DNA of 64,000 nt from Nocardia sp. NBC_00508 (GTDB taxonomy: Bacteria > Actinomycetota > Actinomycetes > Mycobacteriales > Mycobacteriaceae): assembly GCF_036346875.1 (NCBI RefSeq), contig NZ_CP107852.1, positions 7,316,001 through 7,380,000 on the forward strand, in the 5' to 3' direction. Positions 9,270-17,803 of this stretch are shown here, one piece after another. Position numbers and translations under genes: made by a program. The notes below the pieces were generated by a model. It saw nothing but the letters and a program-made list of their open reading frames with translations, made no database searches and was not told the origin of the DNA. The first letter of the stretch is position 1. Every line of letters begins with the position of its first letter.

Positions 9270-12200
9270 CGGTCGTCCTCGCGCAACTGGGTGAGCACGG
9301 CGCGGGTGACCTCGGCGGGCGCCGCGGCGCCGTCGAGGCGGATCCAGCCGTACTCCTCCGACAACGCGTCGAGCGCCTCGTGACTGCGCTGCTGGAAGGC
9401 CAGGAACGACTCCTCGTCGCCGTAGCCGCTCTCGTAGTCACTGCGCAATCGCTTGCGGGCCAGCGCCTCCTGCGGACGCACGGCCAGATAGAAGGTGCGG
9501 TCGGGTTCCGGGAATCCAGCCGCCAGGCTGCGCAGCACGGCCGGATCTCCGCCGTGCGCGACTTCGGTGGCGTAGTACTTGTACCAATAGGCGTTCGCGA
9601 GCACGATGTCCGCGCCGCGTTCGGCGGCCAGGTCGAGCGACAGCTGCATGGCGTGGAACAGGAAGTGCGCGCGACTGAGCGGGCTGAGCAACTGGAGGTA
9701 GCCGTAGATCTCGGCGGGATTGCGCCAGGGGAGCTTCGAGGAGACCTTCGGATCGAGGAATGCGTCCCAGATCGTCACCGCGGCGACGCTGTGCCCCTGT
9801 GCCTCGAACTCGGCGGCGATCCTGGCCACCTGGGTCGTCTTGCCCGAACCGTCGCCACCCGCGAGGCAGATGAGACGTTTGCGTGCGGTCAGTGTCGTGT
9901 CCTTTCCGGAGCCGCGACCGGTGCGCGGCGATATGACAAGATCCGTTGTGCTCGTTGCTATTTCCTGAATCGGCTGGACCGGCGGCGGGTCCGCGTCCGG
10001 CACGGCGCACGTGGCGGCGTCCGGTCGCGGTGCGTCGGAGGCCGACTCGATCAGCACGGGTTCGTCCGCCGTGCCGCCAGAGTCGAGGACCTGCACCAGA
10101 CCCGCACCGCCGTCGACCCGGATGCGCTGACCCGACCGCACCGCCGTGGTCGCTCCCGCCACGTTCAGCACGGCCGGAATGCCGTACTCGCGTCCGATCA
10201 CGGCCGCGTGCGACAGCATGCCGCCCACCTCGGTGACCACACCCGCCACCAAGCCCAGCGCGGGTGTCCAGCCCGGATCGGTGAACCGCGTGACGAGGAT
10301 GTCGCCTTCGCGCAGCTGGTCGATGTGGGCGAGCGAGGTGATCACCCGGGCGGTGCCCTCGGCCACGCCCGGACTGCACCCGAGGCCGGACAGGTCGCCA
10401 TCGCCCACCGCGCGCACCGCCGCGACGGTCACCCCGCCGCCGAGTTCGTGCGGTGGCGTCAGATCGCGATAGCCCGTGTACATCGCGCGGCGGTAGGCGA
10501 TCACCGGCGCGAGGTCGGCGGCGGCCACTCGCCCCGCGACGAGATCGGTGAGCTCGTGGATCGTCAGCTGGAACGCGTCATGGGCGTGTTCCAGCACGCC
10601 TGCGGTGGCCAGCCGGGTACCGGCTTCCACCACGTAGGCGCGGACCACGGCGTAGCACTGCGAGGAGAATTCGCGCATCCGCTCGCGGGCGACGAGATAG
10701 CGCCGCATCCGCTCGATCTGCTTGTCCAGCGCCCTGGCGTACCGCACCCGAGTGGTCGGCCGGGCACGGACCCGGGCGCGCACCGCCGCCAATTCGGTCT
10801 CATACCGATTGCGTTGCTCCACCAGGGTGCTCGCGGGATCGGCGGGCACGGTGCCGTTGTCGAGCATCACCGCGATCATCGAACGCACTCGCTGCGGTTC
10901 CTCCGACCAGCGCGCGCAGGTCAGGTCGAGTTCGGCGTCGGCGTGGAAACCTTGTTCGTCCAGGAAAGCCGCGAGCGCCTCGTCCCAGGCCGGGCCGTCC
11001 AGACCGGATTCGGCGGCCACGCGGTGCAATTCGACGATGCCGCGCTGCAGCGCCATGTGGCTGATCTCGGCGAGACCGCCCATGAGGGCGATCGCCGAGG
11101 TGGTCGCGCCGGTAGCGGCGTCCACTTTGTCCAGCAGCTGTTTGAAATCGGTCTGCACGCTGGAGTTGTGGTAGATGGTGGTGAAATAGGTGCGCTCGGT
11201 GGCCGCATGCACGGTGAGCAGGCAATCGGCCAGGTCGGCGGCGAAGGTCGCCTCGTCGGTGTGCGGCAGCGCGCGCACTCGTTCGCGCCAGGCTTCGTGC
11301 TTGGCGGGCCAGCTCGCGGCGAACGCGTCGACGGCGTCGAGCTGTGCACGGTAGCTGCGCTGCACGGCCAACGCGACGGGCAGTGCGCGGGCAATCGTCA
11401 ACGGCGTGTTCGGGGTACGAATCGGCCCCTGCGGGCCGTATTCGTTGAGGACGCCCAGGTCGTCGTCGAAATGCTGCTCGTCGAAGCCGGGAATGCGCTG
11501 GAAGCACTTCTTCACCGCGCTGACGTTCCAGTAGGCACGGCCGTAGTACATGGCCATCCAGTCCGGCTCCTCCCCCGGCTCGGCCAACCCGAGCCCTTCG
11601 AAGAACCGCTGCATCGAGTACTGGAAGGCGTTGTCGTACAACGAGAACATCATCGGCGTGCACACCCGTGCAGAGACGCCGCCGTCGCGCAGGTCCGCAT
11701 CGGAGAACTGGTCGATGTCGGTGCGCCAGCTGATCGCGGTGACCGCCCGTGACTGCAACAGCCACAGCGCGCCGTCGCCGTCGATCGCCCATTCGATGTC
11801 CTGTGGCCGATGCCGGCGCGCCTGCACGGTGAGCAGCAGCGCAGCCAGCGCCGCGGTGTCGGCGGCGTCCAGGTGGACGTCCTCCGCCCCCGCGTCGCGC
11901 GCCACCACACCCCCGTCGGACAGCCGCAGGGTGTAGCGAGTCGGGTCGACCTGTCCGGAGACCAAGCGCTCGCCGACGCCGTGGCAGGTCTCCACCACCG
12001 CGTGCTCCTCGACGCCGGATAGCACGTCGATACTGAAACCCACACCGGCGCAACGGGCTTCGACCATGCGCTGCACCAGGACGGCGACCGTCGCGTTCGC
12101 CTCGGCCAGACCGTGCCGGGACAGATAGGCCCGCACCCGCTCGTTACGCACCGACGCGCGGCACTTCTCGATCTGCGTCCGGAGCGCGGCCGCGTCGGTG

Positions 12201-15190
12201 ATGTCGAGGTAGGACTCGTACTGCCCGGCGAAACTGGCGTCATCGAGGTCCTCGAGCACACCGCTGGAGCGCGCCGCCACCGGGAAGCCGCCGATCGCCC
12301 GCACCCAGCCGGTCAGTTCGTCGTCGCACACGGCGTCCAGGTCCAGGTCGGCGGGCACGACGAAGCCGGGTGGGACGGCGAATCCGTCGGAAAGCAGCTC
12401 ATGCAGGGTGGCAGCTTTGCCGCCCGCCCGAGACGGGGTGAAGTCGGCCGCGCCGAGGAACATCGGCGTAGGACCGGGCGCGGTGGCGGGGGTGATCACA
12501 GTGGTGGCTCCTGTCGGCAGCAGAACCGGGCGAATGTCGTGCCGGGCGGCGAGTTCACGCGCGTCGCGTACGCCCGCCGCGGTGAGCGCGCCGTAGGACG
12601 GGCTCGCGGTGCGCGGTTCGAAACCGAGCAGCAGCGTCTCGGCCATGCACGCGTACACGATTCCGGCGGGCAACCCGGTTTCGGGAAGAGCAGGCGTCTG
12701 GCCGAGCGGCAGCGCCATGCGGCCGCCGTCGACCAAGGTGAGGTGCGGATGCTCGGCTACCGCCGGGTCCACATCGCCCGGCACGGCCAGATCGCAGATC
12801 AGCACTGGGTAATCGGTGGCGAGATGCTCGGCCGTAACCAGCGGCGCGGCCGAGTTGGTGGCGGTCACCACGACCCGGCAATCGCGCAGCGCGGCGAGAT
12901 CCTCGCTCACGACGACCTCGCCCGGCAGCCCGGCGGCCACCCGGCGCAGCCGCGTTCCGGCGCCCGCCCTGCCCACCAGTACCAGCGAATCAGCCAGCGG
13001 CGCGACGAGTTCGGCCATGACGGCGCCGATGTTGCCGAGTGCCCCGAGCACGCCGACCCGCCGCTGCCCCGGCGGGAGTGCGGCCAGTTCGGCGCGCAGC
13101 ACCGCATGGGCGCAGGCCGCCGTGAGTGAGTTGCCGGAAGTGACGGTAACGGCGTCCTCCGTCACCTCGCGCGCGGCGTCGGTGACGATCGACGTGTAGC
13201 CGCCCAGACCGATCACCCTGGCACCGGCCGCTACCGCCTGTTCGACCGCGAGCCACACCAGATCGCGCACGTAGGTGCGCTCGCCGGCGCGCTGGTGCGC
13301 GACGATCTGCTCGGCCGTGAGCGGAACCGCGATCAGCAACATCTCCACCTCGGCGCCGGTCGGCGAAGTGACCGTCTGCCTGGTGAGTTCGAAGGGGTCG
13401 GCCACCGCGCGCAGACGTTCGAACAGCGCGGCGAACTCCGCATCGGTCCATTCCGCCAACTCGGGGGCGAGCCGCCGCAGATCCGTGGTCTCCGGCAGGT
13501 TTGCCAGGAATGCCACCCTGATCCGTTCGTGTCTGTCCCGCGCCGGTGGGGTGTCGTCGCGCCGCGGGAGCGGAGCGCGGTCCAGCGCCGAGATTTCGGT
13601 GCTGACCGGCGTGGCCAAGTGCGCCAGCAGCCGGGCGTACTGGCCGCGGTGCAGCAGCGCGGCGACGTCGTCCAGCGCTGCGGCCAGCCGGGCGAGGTCG
13701 CTGTCGGTGACGAAGGCCGAGGGCTGAACGCGCAGCGTAGTCGGCGCCGACAGCGTCGGCAGCATCCGGATCGCGTGCCGGTGCAACAGGTATCCGGCCA
13801 CCACGTAGCCGAAGAGGTCGGGTGCGCAGATCTCGCGCAGCAGCGCCGATTCCGGCTCCGGCACCCGCAACTGCACTCCTTGGAGGAGACCGCGCCCGCG
13901 CACGGCCACGATCTCCTTCGGCCAGCGGCCCGCCACCGCGTCCAGTCGCGACCGTAGCCGCGCCCCCGCGTCGCTGATCCGGATCTGGTTGTCGCGCAAC
14001 AGGTCCAGTGCCGCGTCCGCGACCGTCGCGGACAGCTCGTCGTCGGCGAAGGTGGAGGTGTGGTAGCGCCCGAAGTCGGCGACGGAGTGCCGCCGGTCCA
14101 CCAGCAGCGCGGCGATCTTGACCAGTCCCCCGCCGAGCGATTTCGACATCAGGTAATAGTCCGCGCGCACTCCCGACGGCGCCGACGCCAAGAACGTTCC
14201 GGTGCGTCCCATGCCGCACTGGATCTCGTCGAAGACCAGTGCCGCCGTGTGCCGGTCGGCGAGTTCGCGCAGTGCCCGCAGGGTGTCTGCGGGGACCTCA
14301 CGCACGCCGCCTTCTCCCTGCACGGGCTCGGCGAACACCGCCGCGACGGGCGACAGTCGCCGCCAGGTGCGAACGGGGGCTCCCGCGGCGTCGAAGCCGA
14401 TGACGCCTATCGTGCACAGCTCATCCGCGAACGCGCTGACGACCTCGTCCGGCGTCCAGGTGTCGAGCCTGCGCCGCTCCGGGCCGGGCACTACCAGGTC
14501 GGGTGGGGTGTCGGCCTGTTCGGTGAGCGCGAAGGCCCCGACGCTCTTGCCGTGGAACGCGCCCGCCAGCGAGACGAACACCGGCCCGCGTTCACGTAAC
14601 CGCGCGATGTGATCCAGCGTCTCGGTGAGCACCGCTGCGGCCGTCCGCGGCTCGGCGTCGTCGACAGGCGCGGACGGGCGGACGTCGTGCAGGCCGTCGC
14701 GGCGCAGCCGACGCAGCGTGCGCCGTATCTCGGCGTCCAATGCGGACAGGGCTCGCGCATGGGCGACCGTGGCATGCCTGATCGCCGCTTCGACCGCATC
14801 GGCCCCGGTGGAGCCGAAGGTGACGACGTATTCCCGGCCGGTGCTCGCGCCGACCGACTCCGACAGCCGCCGCGCCAGCCTCGCGGCGCCCGGCCGGACG
14901 CTGCCCTGCGCCACGAAGGGCACCTGCTGATTCAGCATCGCCGTTGCCGCTCGTACCAGCGCTGGATGGTTGTGCCCGAACAGCGCGGCGCCGAACCCGC
15001 CGACCAGATCCAGGACCCGGGTGCCGTCGGCTCGGACGAGATGGTCGCCTTCCGCGGCGGTGTACACCACGTCCAGGTGACAGGCGCGCAGCAACTGGGC
15101 CAAGCCAGGCCGGTTGTACTCGGCGAAGTCGGTAAAGGGACCGGATGCGGCGGGCGACGCTTGTTCCGGCAGCCTGGAATGCACGGTCAC
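9266..15190 (-). CDS. Four-domain fusion: class III aminotransferase, acyl-ACP reductase, RPH-type dikinase, thymidylate-kinase-like domain
   Basis: 1974 aa from GTG 15190, chosen because it forms a GTGA overlap with the ACP stop. Residues about 35-525 are a class III PLP aminotransferase (VFDEIQCGMGRTG, PLP lysine K350 in MSKSLGGG). Residues about 535-890 resemble cyanobacterial acyl-ACP reductase: GLGGYTSIV, VTSGNSLTAACA, a Rossmann GVLGALGNIG, and ACMAETLLLGFE with the likely catalytic cysteine C848. Residues about 905-1715 repeat the ATP-domain, middle-domain, His-domain order of rifampin phosphotransferase, with H1661 in GGMLSHAAVIGREYGIP. Residues about 1770-1974 are a P-loop kinase (GGDGSGKTTQ). 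Reductase plus transaminase would turn an acyl-ACP into a fatty amine through an aldehyde, and the last two domains add phosphate. The domain families are recognised from motifs; the combined reaction is inference. I know of no described protein with this order. Confidence 0.9.
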   Translation of the reverse strand: MTVHSRLPEQASPAASGPFTDFAEYNRPGLAQLLRACHLDVVYTAAEGDHLVRADGTRVLDLVGGFGAALFGHNHPALVRAATAMLNQQVPFVAQGSVRPGAARLARRLSESVGASTGREYVVTFGSTGADAVEAAIRHATVAHARALSALDAEIRRTLRRLRRDGLHDVRPSAPVDDAEPRTAAAVLTETLDHIARLRERGPVFVSLAGAFHGKSVGAFALTEQADTPPDLVVPGPERRRLDTWTPDEVVSAFADELCTIGVIGFDAAGAPVRTWRRLSPVAAVFAEPVQGEGGVREVPADTLRALRELADRHTAALVFDEIQCGMGRTGTFLASAPSGVRADYYLMSKSLGGGLVKIAALLVDRRHSVADFGRYHTSTFADDELSATVADAALDLLRDNQIRISDAGARLRSRLDAVAGRWPKEIVAVRGRGLLQGVQLRVPEPESALLREICAPDLFGYVVAGYLLHRHAIRMLPTLSAPTTLRVQPSAFVTDSDLARLAAALDDVAALLHRGQYARLLAHLATPVSTEISALDRAPLPRRDDTPPARDRHERIRVAFLANLPETTDLRRLAPELAEWTDAEFAALFERLRAVADPFELTRQTVTSPTGAEVEMLLIAVPLTAEQIVAHQRAGERTYVRDLVWLAVEQAVAAGARVIGLGGYTSIVTDAAREVTEDAVTVTSGNSLTAACAHAVLRAELAALPPGQRRVGVLGALGNIGAVMAELVAPLADSLVLVGRAGAGTRLRRVAAGLPGEVVVSEDLAALRDCRVVVTATNSAAPLVTAEHLATDYPVLICDLAVPGDVDPAVAEHPHLTLVDGGRMALPLGQTPALPETGLPAGIVYACMAETLLLGFEPRTASPSYGALTAAGVRDARELAARHDIRPVLLPTGATTVITPATAPGPTPMFLGAADFTPSRAGGKAATLHELLSDGFAVPPGFVVPADLDLDAVCDDELTGWVRAIGGFPVAARSSGVLEDLDDASFAGQYESYLDITDAAALRTQIEKCRASVRNERVRAYLSRHGLAEANATVAVLVQRMVEARCAGVGFSIDVLSGVEEHAVVETCHGVGERLVSGQVDPTRYTLRLSDGGVVARDAGAEDVHLDAADTAALAALLLTVQARRHRPQDIEWAIDGDGALWLLQSRAVTAISWRTDIDQFSDADLRDGGVSARVCTPMMFSLYDNAFQYSMQRFFEGLGLAEPGEEPDWMAMYYGRAYWNVSAVKKCFQRIPGFDEQHFDDDLGVLNEYGPQGPIRTPNTPLTIARALPVALAVQRSYRAQLDAVDAFAASWPAKHEAWRERVRALPHTDEATFAADLADCLLTVHAATERTYFTTIYHNSSVQTDFKQLLDKVDAATGATTSAIALMGGLAEISHMALQRGIVELHRVAAESGLDGPAWDEALAAFLDEQGFHADAELDLTCARWSEEPQRVRSMIAVMLDNGTVPADPASTLVEQRNRYETELAAVRARVRARPTTRVRYARALDKQIERMRRYLVARERMREFSSQCYAVVRAYVVEAGTRLATAGVLEHAHDAFQLTIHELTDLVAGRVAAADLAPVIAYRRAMYTGYRDLTPPHELGGGVTVAAVRAVGDGDLSGLGCSPGVAEGTARVITSLAHIDQLREGDILVTRFTDPGWTPALGLVAGVVTEVGGMLSHAAVIGREYGIPAVLNVAGATTAVRSGQRIRVDGGAGLVQVLDSGGTADEPVLIESASDAPRPDAATCAVPDADPPPVQPIQEIATSTTDLVISPRTGRGSGKDTTLTARKRLICLAGGDGSGKTTQVARIAAEFEAQGHSVAAVTIWDAFLDPKVSSKLPWRNPAEIYGYLQLLSPLSRAHFLFHAMQLSLDLAAERGADIVLANAYWYKYYATEVAHGGDPAVLRSLAAGFPEPDRTFYLAVRPQEALARKRLRSDYESGYGDEESFLAFQQRSHEALDALSEEYGWIRLDGAAAPAEVTRAVLTQLREDDR

Positions 15191-15456
15191 GCTCGCGCTC
15201 CGGCCCCTGCGCGCCGCTTGTGTGTCGCCTTTGCCGACACACAAGCGATCACTTCCCGTGTGGTATGTAGCGTCGCGGCCTCCTCGTCAGAGATCGTGAT
15301 GCCGAACTCCCGCTCCAGCTCGATCACCAACTCCACCGACCGCACCGAGTCCAAGCCATAATCCAGCAATGGGGTGTCCACATCTATTTCTGCCACGTGC
15401 AGACCGCGCGAGAACAACGCGCGCACCCGTTCGTCAATGGCATCGGATACATTCAT
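15187..15456 (-). CDS. Acyl carrier protein (first gene of the operon)
   Basis: 89 aa ACP with the carrier serine S37 in LLDYGLDSVRSVEL. The ATG at 15456 is preceded six bases upstream by a strong ribosome binding site (GGAAGGAGG, 15463-15471 on the minus strand), the best in the operon and the only one clearly visible. Initiation here followed by coupled translation of the following genes is likely. An in-frame start further upstream is rejected because it lacks such a site and adds a non-ACP tail. The stop overlaps the GTG of the giant fusion, so this ACP is probably the substrate carrier for the fused acyl-ACP reductase. The C-terminal tail after the fourth helix is basic (KATHKRRAGAGARA), which is unusual for an ACP and might mediate docking. 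Confidence 0.93.
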   Translation of the reverse strand: MNVSDAIDERVRALFSRGLHVAEIDVDTPLLDYGLDSVRSVELVIELEREFGITISDEEAATLHTTREVIACVSAKATHKRRAGAGARA

Positions 15457-15493
15457 CGAGCGCCTCCTTCCGCCGCGCAGCAGGCTTTTCCCG

Positions 15494-15505
15494 ACCGGGG
15501 GTACA
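15494..15505 (+). repeat. Direct repeat copy 1 (ACCGGGGGTACA)
   Basis: A 12-base sequence that recurs exactly at 15943-15954, about 450 bp further upstream of the operon start. This copy lies about 40 bp upstream of the first ACP start codon and runs into the palindrome ACATATGT, so it could be a regulator site. No binding protein can be named. Confidence 0.45.
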
Positions 15506-15942
15506 TATGTGCCACTGGACGCCCCTCCGACTGCGACGAACCGTATCTCCACAGTTCAGCGCAGGATTCGACACCCGCGGAGTCTGCGATCACATGCCCT
15601 CCGATTTCCGCGAACGGGACTGCCGTATCCCGCGGTCCCGCACATACCGCGCAAGGGTGCCGACGCACCGCAACGCGTTCTCACATCTGTACACCCGCAC
15701 AATGCGGGCTGCAATGTGAAAACCCGTGATGCACCATGGGTTTCATTCCATTGCAACTTTTGAGCTAATTTCCTTCGGTTTGGTTTCCGAAACAAATCGG
15801 CAAGGCCTGAAAACCCCAGCCGGACCTGCCCTGTCTCAGACGATTTGACAAAGGCGATGCGCAGGGCAAAAAGGAAACAACTGTTACCGCGCGACACAAT
15901 AAAGTGTCCATTTCTGGAAGCGCTGCTGTTCACACCCCATTC

Positions 15943-15954
15943 ACCGGGGGTACA
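15943..15954 (+). repeat. Direct repeat copy 2 (ACCGGGGGTACA)
   Basis: Exact second copy of the 12-base repeat found at 15494-15505. It lies in the AT-rich part of the leader. Two identical copies upstream of one operon could be paired operator sites, or may be left over from a duplication. Confidence 0.4.
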
Positions 15955-15997
15955 AGTGGAAATTAATACCGACCAACAGGTATTTACTTCTTGAATT

Positions 15998-16024
15998 CAT
16001 TGGTACCGCACTCCGGCACCAATG
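15998..16024. repeat. Inverted repeat, 11-bp arms with 5-base spacer
   Basis: CATTGGTACCG (15998-16008) faces CGGCACCAATG (16014-16024) across CACTC; ten of eleven positions pair. No T-run follows on either strand. It could be a regulator operator for the leftward operon or a small hairpin. The location in non-coding AT-rich DNA favours a regulatory site. Confidence 0.4.
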
Positions 16025-16365
16025 GGAAGTCAGGTCACAGTCTCTTCAGGTCCACGCCGAGGCTGTGCACCGACCCGGAGAACCAGCTAACTTCTGCGAC
16101 CGCCCCCGCATGTGACGGCTTTCATTACTGGCCAGCAGTATGCAGAACTGCTGTGACTGGCCACAACCGAGCGATCTGACTTCTCTGTGGCAAGTGGAGC
16201 GTCGAGCGTGCGCCTCTCCCCACGGGTGGGCGCGCTCGGCACCGACCGATGCGGCGGTGCCGAGCGTCGTTGGGATGCTGACCTGTCGGGCGGCGGCTAC
16301 GGAGGCTGTTGCGGCGCGTGCCCACAGGACCTCGACCGAACCGGCCGCCGCTCGGCCCGGTCACC

Positions 16366-16530
16366 ATGGTCGAACGCATCGCCCACGCCCGCGAGCAGGC
16401 CCAGCGCGAGACCTTCGACCGCCTCGCCCACGAGTTCACCCCGACCCGCTGCGCGGAGCTGGACGCGCTGCTGGTGACCGATGCCTCGCTGGGGATCTCG
16501 CGGTTGCGGTGGCTGTCAACCGGCCCTGCT
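16366..16530 (+). pseudogene. Remnant of a Tn3-family transposase
   Basis: A 55-codon stretch beginning MVERIAHAREQAQRETF and continuing through LAHEFTP, LDALLVTD, LGISRLRWL matches the N-terminal part of Tn3-family transposases (the region before the catalytic domain). Full transposases are about 1000 aa, so only a small piece is left; after the RWLSTG segment the frame carries no further recognisable transposase sequence. It marks past mobile-element activity between the lipid operon and the LysR locus. The assignment rests on remembered family patterns. Confidence 0.55.
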
Positions 16531-16764
16531 CGACGATCTGCTGGCGATCGTCACCGACCCGCGCTCGCGCAGGCCAAGCCGCGCCTGCCGCGTGATCACG
16601 GGGTTCCGGATACCGGCCGCTGCGGGTGCGCGACACTCTTTTCTGATCAACTGTCCTCGCCGATGGCGCGAAAGAGGCTGACCGAAGCAGTCGCTGTGCC
16701 GTGATGCGGCGATGCCGCCGTATTCGCTGTCCCGCAGCCGATCTCGGGCTTCCTGCGTGGCTGG

Positions 16765-17676
16765 TCACCTCATCGCGCTGGTCAACGCGGTTCGTGCGTG
16801 CTCGCGCAGCCAGATGTGTGCGGGGTCGGTGTCGTAGCGCTGGTGCCATGACAGGTACACCGCAGCGGGCGGCAACTGCAACGGCAGCGCCAACAGGGCC
16901 AGGCCGAGGTCCGCCGCGCCCACGCGCGCGGTGGATTGCGGGGTGGTCACGACGAGGTCGGAGTCTCGCACGAATTCGAGGGCGGCTCGTTCGGTGGGCG
17001 CGCTCGCTACCACGTGGCGGGTGAGATCGAGGCGGGCGAGCGCGTCGTCGAGAAGGTTGCTCAGGCGTCCGCGCCGCGAGACGGTGATGTGTTCGGCTGC
17101 GGCGTACCGCTCGGGGGTGAGGGTCTCGACCTCGGTGAGCGGGTGCCCGTGGCGCACAGCGATCACATGCTGGGTCTGGGCGATGCGATCCGCGCGGATC
17201 TCGGGGGCGTTCGGGGGGTCGGCGTCGGCGGCGAGGTCGATTTCCCCGCGCCGTAACCCGGGGGTGTCGATGCTGGATTCGGCGATGAAACGCAGCCGCA
17301 CCCGGGGTGCCTGCTCGCGCACGACCGCGAGCAGGCGGGGGCCGCTGAGGGCGACCAAGGCGTCGTGCCAGCGCAGGGTGAATGTGCGTTCGAGCGTGGC
17401 GAGGTCGAGTTCACGATTGGGTGCCAGCACGCCGCGGGCCTGCCCCACCAGATCGTGGACCTGTTCGCGCACAGCCAGCGCGTAGGGCGTAGGGGTCATC
17501 GTCCGTCCGGTGCGGACCAGGATCTGATCCCCGGTCGTGCGCCGGATCCTGCCCAAACTTCGGCTCATCGCCGGGGCGGTGACATGTAAGCGCTCCGCCG
17601 CACCTGCCACGCTGCCTTCTTCCAGGAGCGCGTCGAGGGCTGCGAGCAGATTCAAATCCAATTGCATGACAGTCAT
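16765..17676 (-). CDS. LysR-family transcriptional regulator
   Basis: 303 aa. Residues 5-65 form the LysR winged helix-turn-helix (LDLNLLAALDALLEEGSVAGAAERLHVTAP is the start of the fold), followed by a periplasmic-binding-like effector domain at about 95-295. The start ATG at 17676 or the ATG three codons later (17667) are both acceptable. The gene is divergent from the phosphatase-like gene at 17804, with 127 bp between them, the usual arrangement in which a LysR protein controls its neighbour and itself from a shared promoter region. The effector is unknown. Confidence 0.92.
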   Translation of the reverse strand: MTVMQLDLNLLAALDALLEEGSVAGAAERLHVTAPAMSRSLGRIRRTTGDQILVRTGRTMTPTPYALAVREQVHDLVGQARGVLAPNRELDLATLERTFTLRWHDALVALSGPRLLAVVREQAPRVRLRFIAESSIDTPGLRRGEIDLAADADPPNAPEIRADRIAQTQHVIAVRHGHPLTEVETLTPERYAAAEHITVSRRGRLSNLLDDALARLDLTRHVVASAPTERAALEFVRDSDLVVTTPQSTARVGAADLGLALLALPLQLPPAAVYLSWHQRYDTDPAHIWLREHARTALTSAMR

Positions 17677-17803
17677 CTTAAGCGTGTCTTACATGCACTT
17701 GATGTTAATGATGGCGGCTTCTACGGTCGAGAAGACCGGGAAACGAACGACGACCACTCACCCGGCCGAGAACATCACCGCTGCTCAGACAAGGAGCACC
17801 ACC

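Larger units (their letters stand above)
15457..16365. promoter_or_regulatory. Non-coding leader and upstream region of the lipid-type operon
   Basis: About 0.9 kb with no convincing gene on either strand and clearly richer in A+T than its surroundings, especially 15720-16010. The operon promoter must lie here, reading leftward, but I could not pick -35/-10 boxes with confidence. The region holds a 12-bp direct repeat, an 8-bp palindrome (ACATATGT, 15503-15510) next to the first repeat copy, and an 11-bp inverted repeat near 16 kb. Short frames present here do not have the codon bias of the neighbouring genes. Confidence 0.5.

Noticed and set aside
983..15456. A link between the left lipid operon and the right-hand NRPS as one cluster
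   Set aside because: They are about 29 kb apart with conserved housekeeping genes such as gnd and fadE5 between them, and share no regulator or repeat that I can see.
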